Assembly: GCA_964522605.1 (NCBI GenBank)
Contig: CAZFWV010000060.1
Location: 1-25,577, forward strand
Source: CAVZLD01 sp964522605
GTDB taxonomy: Bacteria > Planctomycetota > Planctomycetia > Pirellulales > Pirellulaceae
DNA: 25,577 bases
Direction of reading: 5' to 3'
Each line of letters begins with the position of its first letter. Positions within the stretch are counted from its first letter, which is position 1. The position numbers and the translations under genes were made by a program. Shown one piece after another: positions 7,907-14,552 of this stretch. The notes under the pieces were generated by a model. That model did no database searches and was not told the origin of the DNA. It saw only the letters and a list, made by a program, of their open reading frames with translations.

Positions 7907-8947
7907 CTAGCGATAGACCCACTGATAATCAACCCGTTCCTGCACCCGGTAGAGCTGAAGAAGCGGATCGACCGTCTTTCCCGGGGGAACCTGGGTCTGG
8001 TTCGGCATCCCGAACCGGATTTCACTTTCCTCGGGATCAATCGCGTCCCCCGGCCGCCAGAAGTTCAACTGCAGCGTCTTCTGCGACAATCTTCGCCCCG
8101 TGCCGGGGGGATCGCCGGCCCGAAAAGCCGCCTCGGGATCCTGCCAGCGATAGGCGTTTGTCAGGCCCTGGACGTAGACCGAGAAGAAATCCGTCCGGGG
8201 ATCGACGCCGACCCAGGTCGCTACGCCCCAGACACTGCGATCTTCGTACTCCGTGCTCACTGGAATGCTCGCATCACCAATCGTGACGGAATTTCGCAGC
8301 GGCCGTCTCGGGTCTTCCCGCATCCGAATCTTCTCCACCGCTTCCGGCAGTACTTGATCCAGATAGGCCTGCCCAACGTCATGCGATTGGAGAACGAACG
8401 TGGGGAAAAAGCGAATCGAATGGTCGACCGGCTCCGTCGTGTACGTGACGTGACCCTGGGCATCCTGCTGCGGTGCCGGATTCAAGTGCCGACCGTTGTT
8501 CTTCACATAGTAAACGAGATACCAGACCTGGCGGGGAACTGTTCGACCGTCCGGTCCCGGAAGATCCACTTCGATCATGCGCAACGGTTTGAAACCAAAT
8601 TCCAAAGCCCAAATCGGTCGACGAAAGATCGTGTCCTTCGCCATCGCCCACAGCGTCTCGCTCTGCGGAGTGTAGTTTGGCTGCCATTCCAAGCTGGGTT
8701 CGACCGCCATCAATTCGCGAATCGGCCGCGGACCACTGAACGTCTCTTCTTCCTCGAGCTTGGGATGGATCTCCGTCACGATGCCGGGAGCCAATCGTCG
8801 AAAACCGGGATCGTCGCCCGAACGTGCGACCTGTCCCCAGGTGGCGGCCGGCGCCATCCAGGCGCACAGCACAAGCAGTGCGGTAAGCTGCCGTCGAGAG
8901 TCACGCTGCAACGCAGTGCGCGCTTCCCAATGAGATGACTCGGGCAT
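7907..8947 (-). CDS. Exported hypothetical protein upstream of rpmA
   Basis: I do not recognise a named family. From the ATG at 8947 the product has 346 residues. It begins with a signal peptide: basic n-region RDSRR at 15-19, hydrophobic core at about 21-35, cleavage near ATWGQ at 35-39. The mature part is rich in aromatic residues (for example IWALEFGFKPLRMIEVD near 113-129 and WYLVYYVKNNG near 142-152), which suggests beta-structure. I see no catalytic motif. The start is uncertain: ATG 8995, GTG 9127 and a TTG downstream of 8947 are also in frame and none has a good Shine-Dalgarno sequence. The gene ends 40 bases before rpmA, so it is probably cotranscribed with it from the promoter at 9159-9188. 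Confidence 0.7.
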   Translation of the reverse strand: MPESSHWEARTALQRDSRRQLTALLVLCAWMAPAATWGQVARSGDDPGFRRLAPGIVTEIHPKLEEEETFSGPRPIRELMAVEPSLEWQPNYTPQSETLWAMAKDTIFRRPIWALEFGFKPLRMIEVDLPGPDGRTVPRQVWYLVYYVKNNGRHLNPAPQQDAQGHVTYTTEPVDHSIRFFPTFVLQSHDVGQAYLDQVLPEAVEKIRMREDPRRPLRNSVTIGDASIPVSTEYEDRSVWGVATWVGVDPRTDFFSVYVQGLTNAYRWQDPEAAFRAGDPPGTGRRLSQKTLQLNFWRPGDAIDPEESEIRFGMPNQTQVPPGKTVDPLLQLYRVQERVDYQWVYR

Positions 8948-9158
8948 GCCAACCGGGTGATGAAACCCGAGACGATGAGATTGTGGTTTGACCATGCGAA
9001 AGCCAGATCGCGCGAGGGTGCTAGTCGAAGGGCCGAACGCCACAGACGCACGGTCTACCTGGTCCGGCTGGCGAAATCGTTCCGGCAGTAAGTCTGCTGG
9101 GATTCGACGGGCCGGAGACCAGCGCACGCGCTGGAGCCGGACCGGTGAACCATCCCTA

Positions 9159-9188
9159 AGTATACTTAGACTGCGGAAAATAGGTCAA
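9159..9188 (-). promoter_or_regulatory. Sigma-70-type promoter for the 8947-4592 transcription unit
   Basis: On the minus strand TTGACC (9188-9183) and TATACT (9164-9159) are separated by 18 bases, close to the housekeeping consensus. Transcription would start near 9152, upstream of the hypothetical-rpmA-obg-coaX-mnmE run. The -10 box lies inside a perfect 14-bp palindrome, CTAAGTATACTTAG at 9156-9169, which could be an operator. The motifs are seen directly; function is inferred. Confidence 0.55.
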
Positions 9189-9225
9189 ACAGGCTGGGAT
9201 TTGTCGGTCTTTTCGCCGGTCCTGC

Positions 9226-10641
9226 TTAGCGTTGTACGGCTGAGTCGGTTGAGACCTCCGCCGTTGCCTCCGGTTGATCGACCGGGTCGAGGAACAGGAG
9301 GCTGCCCGTCATCTCGAGATCCTCGCCTCCGAATCGCTCGAGTTCCTCGGCACTCATCGTGAATACGCAGGACAGGCGGCGTCCGCTGACATGCGTCAGA
9401 TGGTAATAGATCCATTGAAGCGGGACGTCCGACATCTGGCCCGCGACGACGATCCGTAACGCTCGTACTTCGGGGGTGAGGTCCATTTCTCGAGCGTCAA
9501 CGACCTGCGTGGCGGACTTTCCCAACGCCCGCCGAATTTCCTGCTGAAACTCGGCCAGTTCAAGCGGCGGCCCCTCTGGAGATGGGGGAAGCGTGAGCAG
9601 ATTGCACTGGGCCACCATCTGCCCCTGATCCACCCAGCGGAGAACCGAAAGGCGGGCCTGTTCCTGCAATAGGTGCCAGTGGCGATCGTGCAGCAGCAAG
9701 AAGTCCCGACCTTCCGGGCGGTATTCGAGCAAGCCCGCGGTTGAATCGTCGGCCGGGACGATCGCCGCGATCCGCTCCGGCGTCAAGTGCTGAGGCTTTC
9801 GAGCGGGATCGATCACCATTCGCAGCCGCGCGGTGACGTCGAGTCCGGGGCTTCCGAAACCGATCGATCGGCTCTCGCGAATCGCCAAGGCAATCCAGGT
9901 AATCTGCTTCTGCTGGAGGTCGTAGCTGTATTTTGCCTTCACGTCCAAATTGGTGATCACCCCGTGCACGGACCCGACCAATTCGCCGTTCAATTCCATC
10001 CGCGCCACGCCGTCGTCCACGCTCTTTAACTCACTGGTCACGTCGTTCACCGAGACGCCCGTCAAGTTGAAGATGCGGGCGAGGTGCTCGTTCTCGGGCT
10101 GCCAGCGGTCCCCCACCTTGATGGGTTCGGCGGGCAGCAGGTAGGCCACAAGATGGCTCGCTGCAGGGACTTCCAGAAGCTCCAACTCGTGCCGCATCAA
10201 TCCCCCTTCCGGGGACATCAGCACCGGCCGATCCGGTTCCGCCGACGCATGAATCCAGCGTCGATCGTCGCGGAGAGTGAGCGTTTCCGGTCGTTGATCG
10301 ACCTCAATTTCGGCGCTCGCCTGCTCATAGAAGCGCAGTGATTTTCGGGATGACAAATCTTGGATTTTTTCCTCGTAGACGAGATTTCCGATCGCCTTGA
10401 GGGGATGTTTTTGCGCTTCTTCTGTTGTCTGGTCGGGCTCCTTCGTTAACAGATGGCCGGTCACCTCGAGCACAACCTTTACGAGCTGGGTATTTTCCGT
10501 AGATTGCCCATCTCGAAGTTGGATTTCTGCCGCGATGGCCGGCTGGAAGGGTCCCGAGGCGATTAATAGATAGGTGAGGAGTGCGGCGGACGGCGAAAGG
10601 CGAAGCTTGGCAAAATGGGTTCGGTAGCCGGGTCGGCACAT
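9226..10641 (-). CDS. Exported hypothetical protein, 471 residues
   Basis: The product starts with a signal peptide (basic residues at 4-14, hydrophobic core at about 18-30, likely cleavage after the AIA near 35-37), so it is exported. The mature part has no transmembrane helix and no catalytic motif I can name. It contains a long beta-rich stretch, for example GDRWQPENEHL and KAKYSYDLQQKQITWIALAI. Such composition is common in uncharacterised planctomycete envelope proteins. The ATG at 10641 is well supported by GGGAGG seven bases upstream. Its stop lies 37 bases before the promoter of the next minus-strand unit. It is divergent from the sigma-factor gene across 546 bases. Confidence 0.75.
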   Translation of the reverse strand: MCRPGYRTHFAKLRLSPSAALLTYLLIASGPFQPAIAAEIQLRDGQSTENTQLVKVVLEVTGHLLTKEPDQTTEEAQKHPLKAIGNLVYEEKIQDLSSRKSLRFYEQASAEIEVDQRPETLTLRDDRRWIHASAEPDRPVLMSPEGGLMRHELELLEVPAASHLVAYLLPAEPIKVGDRWQPENEHLARIFNLTGVSVNDVTSELKSVDDGVARMELNGELVGSVHGVITNLDVKAKYSYDLQQKQITWIALAIRESRSIGFGSPGLDVTARLRMVIDPARKPQHLTPERIAAIVPADDSTAGLLEYRPEGRDFLLLHDRHWHLLQEQARLSVLRWVDQGQMVAQCNLLTLPPSPEGPPLELAEFQQEIRRALGKSATQVVDAREMDLTPEVRALRIVVAGQMSDVPLQWIYYHLTHVSGRRLSCVFTMSAEELERFGGEDLEMTGSLLFLDPVDQPEATAEVSTDSAVQR

Positions 10642-11187
10642 CGCAAGACCTCCCTGTCAAAAGAGCGAAACACAAGCGTCCCCATGGGGCTAGATCGACC
10701 TGCGCCGTCCGGGAACTTTGGCGACAAGTCGGCCACAGAGTGGAACTTCAGACGAGCTTCTCGTCTCTATCAATCAGGCGGGCGGCTTGACTTAGAATCA
10801 ACAGCTAGCTACGCGCTTTTTCCGAACCGCGCCAGTGTTGCTAAGCTTCGATTTCGCTTAAACTTACAGCAATCAGACGGAGACTCAGGAATTGTTGGCG
10901 CGAACTTTCGACCGATCCCGCGTAACGAATAGTGCGTACAACGCTATAAAGAAATTGGCATCGGACACTTCGTCGTGGTGGATTGAGCCCAAACGGTTGT
11001 TACGAGTAGAAACTTGCCAATTTCGCCCGCCCGCGCGCGAAGAATCCAATCGGAACGCGATGTGCAGGAGTGGAGGACGATGGACGGGGGATGTTCATCG
11101 ATTTAATCATCGGGTTGGGCACGGGCGGCGGGAGTCGCAGGGAATACCGGCCGGGACCCGCGTTACGGATGGGAATGAGGTTGCGTG
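10642..11187. other. Intergenic region between the divergent hypothetical and sigma-factor genes
   Basis: These 546 bases carry no ORF I would call a gene. A TATAAA at 10945-10950 on the plus strand could be a -10 box for the sigma-factor gene, but the expected -35 position reads GTAACG, so support is weak. A short hairpin is at 10750-10766. The GAGG at 11177-11180 is the ribosome-binding site for the sigma factor. No repeats or RNA genes were recognised. Confidence 0.5.
10750..10766. repeat. Short perfect inverted repeat in the sigma-factor upstream region
   Basis: AGACGAG and CTCGTCT form a perfect 7-bp stem around a CTT loop. No T-run follows on either strand, so it is not a typical terminator. 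It could be an operator for either divergent gene or chance. Confidence 0.3.
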
Positions 11188-12852
11188 ATGCATGCTGATT
11201 ATCGTTGTTCGGTGATGAAACAACTGCGAGACCAGCAGGCACGGTACGCGCCGCGCCAGAAGAAGCTGGAGCAGGTGGAGCAAGCCGAGCAGTTATTGCA
11301 GGAGATCTCGCCCGAGAAGCGCTACCCGTACGAATTGCTCTGTTTTCGCATCACGGGGTTTCGACCCGAGTCGACCCCGCGGGTCACGATGGCGGGGGAG
11401 GATGTGCAGCACGATTTGCGGCTGTTCATTGAGGACGTATCCGACGCGGCGTCGGTCCGCGTCGAGGACGCCGGGCAACCGGTGTACACCGTGGATGAGT
11501 TGAGCCGCATGTTTAACGTCTCGACGAAGACGATTTCTCGCTGGCGGGAGCAGGGGCTGGTTAGTCGCCGATTTCTGTTCCAGGGACGCAAGCGGGTGGG
11601 GTTCCTGCAGCGGAGCGTAGATCGGTTCGTCAATACGAATCGAGAACGAGTCCGCCGTGGAGAGCGATTCAGTCAATTGACCGACCAGGATCGGGGCGAG
11701 ATTGTGCAGCGCGCCCGTCGCTTGGCGCGGGCCGGGGGAACGCCGTCCGAAGTGACGCGACGGATCGCCCGTCAGATGAATCGCAGTGTCGAGACGATTC
11801 GCTATACCCTGAAGCATTTCGACCAGAAGCATCCCGATTTGGCGATCTTTCCTGATCGGACTGGGCCATTGAATCGGGAATCAAAAGAGGCGATCTATCG
11901 CCAGTACCGACGCGGCGTTCCCGTTGAGGAATTAGCTCGTCGCCACAATCGCACGCGGACCAGCATCTATCGCGTGATTAATGAGATGCGGGCGCAGTCC
12001 ATCATGGAATTGCCGCTGGATTTCATCGATCACGAGAGTTTTGGAAAGCGGAGCGCGGCGCGAGAAATCTTGGGATCGATGCCGGCGGACGAGAAGAAAT
12101 CGCGGACCCCCCGGCCTCCAAGTGGTCTGCCTCCCTACCTGGCGTCGCTGTACGAAGTCCCGTTGTTGACGCGAGAGCAGGAGGTGTACCTGTTCCGCAA
12201 ATTCAACTACTTGAAGTATCGGGCATCAAAACTGCGGGAACAGCTGGATCTGTCGCGGCCCCGGAGTTCGTTGATGGACGAAATCGAGCGACTCTACGAT
12301 GCAGCCGTGGCGGTGAAGAACCAGATCGTGCTGGCCAACCTGCGTCTGGTCGTTTCGATTGCCAAGCGGCATGTGACGCAGACCGAGGAGTTCTTTGGCC
12401 TGGTCAGCGATGGAAACATGTCGTTGATTCGTGCCGCTGAGAAATTCGACTTCTCCCGCGGGAATAAGTTCAGCACGTATGCCAGCTGGGCAATCATGAA
12501 GAATTTCGCGCGGACCATTCCGCATGAGTTCAAGCATCGCGATCGCTTTCGCACCAGCAGCGACGAGATGTTTGTTGGAACGGAAGACGAGCGGCGTGGA
12601 CAGTACGAGCAGGAAAGCGCTCAGCGACTGCGCGAGATGCAGATCGACAAAATCCTGTCACGCCTGGATGAACGAGAGCAACAGATCATCATCAGCCGTT
12701 TTGGACTCGGACATCGAGCCGAACCGCGGACCCTCAAGGAAGTCGGCGCCCAGATGGGCGTGACGAAGGAGCGGATTCGGCAGATCGAGGCGCGGGCGCT
12801 CAGTAAACTGCGTCTGGCGGCCGAGGAAGAGCGGATTGAACTGCCGGACTGA
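11188..12852 (+). CDS. Sigma-70 family RNA polymerase sigma factor with N-terminal helix-turn-helix array
   Basis: The C-terminal half directs RNA polymerase to promoters. Region 1.2 lies at about 314-345 (YEVPLLTREQEVYLF), region 2 at about 375-450 (NLRLVVSIAKRH, FDFSRGNKFSTYASW) and region 4 at about 485-545 (VTKERIRQIEARALSKLR). Region 3 is essentially absent: only about 35 residues join regions 2 and 4. The N-terminal 310 residues are not sigma-like. They hold a MerR/excisionase-like helix-turn-helix at about 97-148 (YTVDELSRMFNVSTKTISRW) and two further homeodomain-like HTH segments at about 162-210 and 226-269. A basic Pro-rich linker follows. The ATG at 11188 has GAGG seven bases upstream; a GTG at 11185 is the alternative. 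It ends at a strong terminator and appears monocistronic. It is a sigma factor; its promoter set and signal are unknown. Confidence 0.9.
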   Translation: MHADYRCSVMKQLRDQQARYAPRQKKLEQVEQAEQLLQEISPEKRYPYELLCFRITGFRPESTPRVTMAGEDVQHDLRLFIEDVSDAASVRVEDAGQPVYTVDELSRMFNVSTKTISRWREQGLVSRRFLFQGRKRVGFLQRSVDRFVNTNRERVRRGERFSQLTDQDRGEIVQRARRLARAGGTPSEVTRRIARQMNRSVETIRYTLKHFDQKHPDLAIFPDRTGPLNRESKEAIYRQYRRGVPVEELARRHNRTRTSIYRVINEMRAQSIMELPLDFIDHESFGKRSAAREILGSMPADEKKSRTPRPPSGLPPYLASLYEVPLLTREQEVYLFRKFNYLKYRASKLREQLDLSRPRSSLMDEIERLYDAAVAVKNQIVLANLRLVVSIAKRHVTQTEEFFGLVSDGNMSLIRAAEKFDFSRGNKFSTYASWAIMKNFARTIPHEFKHRDRFRTSSDEMFVGTEDERRGQYEQESAQRLREMQIDKILSRLDEREQQIIISRFGLGHRAEPRTLKEVGAQMGVTKERIRQIEARALSKLRLAAEEERIELPD

Positions 12853-12894
12853 TCGAGTCCGGCCGTGAGCGAATCAGGAGCGTTCCTCCATCTC

Positions 12895-12938
12895 GAGGCG
12901 CGGACCCCTGCCGCAGGGGGTTCTCGCCTCATTTTTTT
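12895..12938 (+). terminator. Intrinsic terminator after the sigma-factor gene
   Basis: An outer stem GAGGCG/CGCCTC (12895-12900 with 12925-12930) encloses an inner stem CCCCTG/CAGGGG, and the structure is followed by seven T residues at 12932-12938. It lies 43 bases after the sigma-factor stop codon, as expected for a rho-independent terminator on the plus strand. Confidence 0.8.
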
Positions 12939-13161
12939 GCGCCGAGATTCCCCGTTCCTCGCAATTCTTAACTCGCCAATCCAAAATCTGTCTTCCCCTC
13001 CACAATCGGAACTCCTTGTTCGTCAATCTCCGGCTCCTCCGCCCCTGGCCGTCCAACAGGGACTTCCACCTCCCACGATTCTCCCGTTGACGTTTCCGAC
13101 CGTAGCGCAAGTCGGCAGAAGCTGACATGCACTCTTGGATCGAGTTCCCGGGAAGTGGCCC

Positions 13162-13190
13162 TTGATCGCGCGAGTCGGAGCGGCTACATT
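13162..13190 (+). promoter_or_regulatory. Probable promoter of the rplM-rpsI operon
   Basis: TTGATC (13162-13167) and TACATT (13185-13190) are separated by exactly 17 bases, a reasonable sigma-70 promoter. It would give a leader of about 70 bases before the rplM start. Confidence 0.5.
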
Positions 13191-13212
13191 GCGAGTTTCC
13201 CATCAAATGGCC

Positions 13213-13232
13213 GGACTGCCCCGGGGCGGTCC
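13213..13232 (+). promoter_or_regulatory. Leader hairpin upstream of rplM
   Basis: GGACTGCC pairs with GGCGGTCC (one G-U wobble) around a CCGG loop in the predicted rplM leader, with no T-run after it. Ribosomal-protein leaders often hold protein-binding autoregulatory structures. That role is inferred here. Confidence 0.4.
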
Positions 13233-13266
13233 AGGGGAAGAGTCGACCTGAGGGAGGACTGTCGCG

Positions 13267-13713
13267 GTGGTTGCCGTTAAGACCTACATGGCAAAGCCAG
13301 GCCAAGTTGAGCAGCAGTGGTGGCTGGTCGATGCGTCTGACAAAGTTGTTGGACGGCTGGCAAGTGATATTGCGGTGCTGTTGATGGGAAAGCACCGCCC
13401 CACATACACGCCTCACGTGGATACCGGTGATTTCGTCATCGTCGTGAATGCGGAAAAGGTCGTCTTCACGGGCCGCAAGTGGGATCAGAAGGTCTACTCA
13501 CGCTACACTGGCTATCCGGGCCTCAAAACGGAAACCGCATCGGACTTGCGTCAGCGGGTTCCAGAGCGGATTCTGCGGGAAGCCGTTCGTCGGATGTTGC
13601 CCAAGAGTCGACTTGGACGAAAGATGCTTTCCAAGCTCAAGATTTACACGGGCCCGGACCACCCGCATCAGGCCCAGTGCCCCGAACCTCGCGAGTTGGG
13701 CAAGAAGGCGTAA
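13267..13713 (+). CDS. rplM: 50S ribosomal protein L13
   Basis: L13 is an early-assembly protein of the large ribosomal subunit. The 148-residue product matches the family throughout: VKTYMAKPGQVE at the N-terminus, WWLVDASDKVVGRLAS near 18-33, the YTPHVDTGDFVIVVNAEKV segment near 45-63, and RMLPKSRLGRKMLSKLKIY near 112-130. I chose the GTG at 13267 because GGGAGG sits nine bases upstream and the following VKTY aligns with the start of known L13 proteins. The ATG at 13288 would remove conserved residues and lacks a binding site. It is followed after 73 bases by rpsI, the classical pair. Confidence 0.97.
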   Translation: MVAVKTYMAKPGQVEQQWWLVDASDKVVGRLASDIAVLLMGKHRPTYTPHVDTGDFVIVVNAEKVVFTGRKWDQKVYSRYTGYPGLKTETASDLRQRVPERILREAVRRMLPKSRLGRKMLSKLKIYTGPDHPHQAQCPEPRELGKKA

Positions 13714-13786
13714 CCGGTCAGCACGCGGGAAGATCCAAAGGTACGAGGGTTCGCCCTAGTTAGATTCCGAGGGAAAGTCGAAACAG

Positions 13787-14200
13787 ATGGTTACCGTTCG
13801 CAAAGACAAACTGACCAATGATGCATTGGGAACAGGGCGCCGCAAGACGTCGGTGGCTCGCGTCCGCGTTCGGGCCGGTGACGGCAAAATCACGGTCAAT
13901 CGCCGCCCACTGGAGGAGTACTTTCCCAACGAGCAAGACCGCCGTGCGGTGCTGCAACCGCTCGAGGAGTCCGGTAAGCGGTCTCAGGTCGACGTCTTGA
14001 TTCGAGTCCATGGCGGTGGCCCCACCGGACAGTCGGGTGCGTGCCGCATGGGAATTGCTCGAGCGCTGGTCAGCTACGATACCGAGGTCTTTCAGGTCAT
14101 GCGCGACCAAGGTTTCTTGACGCGGGATTCGCGGATGAAGGAACGCAAGAAGTATGGTCTGCGCGGTGCTCGTCGTGGCACGCAATTCTCCAAGCGCTGA
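13787..14200 (+). CDS. rpsI: 30S ribosomal protein S9
   Basis: S9 belongs to the small-subunit head, and its C-terminal tail contacts the P-site tRNA. The 137-residue product has GTGRRKTSVARVRVRAG near 15-31 and ITVNRRPLEEYF near 35-46. It also has the GGGPTGQSGACRMGIARAL core and the diagnostic basic tail ending in QFSKR. The ATG at 13787 follows GAGGGA at a rather long spacing of 12 bases. The operon with L13 is standard. A long inverted repeat at 14270-14344 lies downstream and may end the transcript. Confidence 0.97.
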   Translation: MVTVRKDKLTNDALGTGRRKTSVARVRVRAGDGKITVNRRPLEEYFPNEQDRRAVLQPLEESGKRSQVDVLIRVHGGGPTGQSGACRMGIARALVSYDTEVFQVMRDQGFLTRDSRMKERKKYGLRGARRGTQFSKR

Positions 14201-14552
14201 TCGACTGACTGGCACGCAGGGGTTGGTGTAATCTGACGGATGGCGGTCGGTTTCTGCGCTGCGCCGATTCTCGTTTAACGGCAAGCCGAAGGCGACTGCG
14301 ACGGTCTGACATCCGCCGACGCCTCCGGCTTGCCGTTAAACGAGTTGTACGTGTACGCCGTATCTATCGTGGTAGGCCGCACAACTCTTCTACGTGCCTG
14401 ACTGTCGCGGAGCGCGCGTGAATCTGTCTCGTAGAGCCACCCGGCTTCTTGTCACCCCACGCCCCGTTTCCCGACTCTCCAGGCTGTTCTAGAATCAACG
14501 GTCGGGTGTTCAAAAACAGAAACCTGTCCCCGAGAAGCAAGGAGGGCGGAAG
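14201..14552. other. Intergenic region between rpsI and the TIGR03790 gene
   Basis: The main content is the long inverted repeat at 14270-14344. A TAGAAT near 14490 could be a -10 box for the next gene, but the -35 match is poor. The Shine-Dalgarno AAGGAGG lies at 14539-14545. No gene is seen. Confidence 0.5.
14270..14344. repeat. 75-bp palindromic element with 25-bp arms (REP- or MITE-like)
   Basis: The arms at 14270-14294 and 14320-14344 are inverted copies with one mismatch in 25, around a 25-base loop. The arm begins CTCGTTTAACGGCAAGCCG. No T-run follows, although the hairpin could still stop transcription after rpsI. Such length and near-identity are typical of dispersed palindromic repeats. 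Copy number cannot be judged from one window, and I see no obvious target-site duplication. Confidence 0.7.

Larger units (their letters stand above)
12853..13266. other. Intergenic region between the sigma-factor gene and rplM
   Basis: It contains the sigma-factor terminator (12895-12938), then about 220 pyrimidine-rich bases (roughly 12940-13160) in which I see no gene or motif. The rplM promoter (13162-13190), leader hairpin and Shine-Dalgarno sequence follow. Confidence 0.6.

Noticed and set aside
10655..10660. A minus-strand TTGACA (perfect -35 hexamer) before the 471-residue hypothetical gene
   Set aside because: It lies only about 14 bases upstream of the start codon, next to the Shine-Dalgarno sequence, so a promoter using it would start inside the gene.
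10892..11188. A 98-codon frame ending at the sigma-factor start (TGATG overlap)
   Set aside because: The overlap suggested translational coupling, but the start is a TTG without a ribosome-binding site and the translated sequence has the look of random, Arg-rich non-coding DNA.
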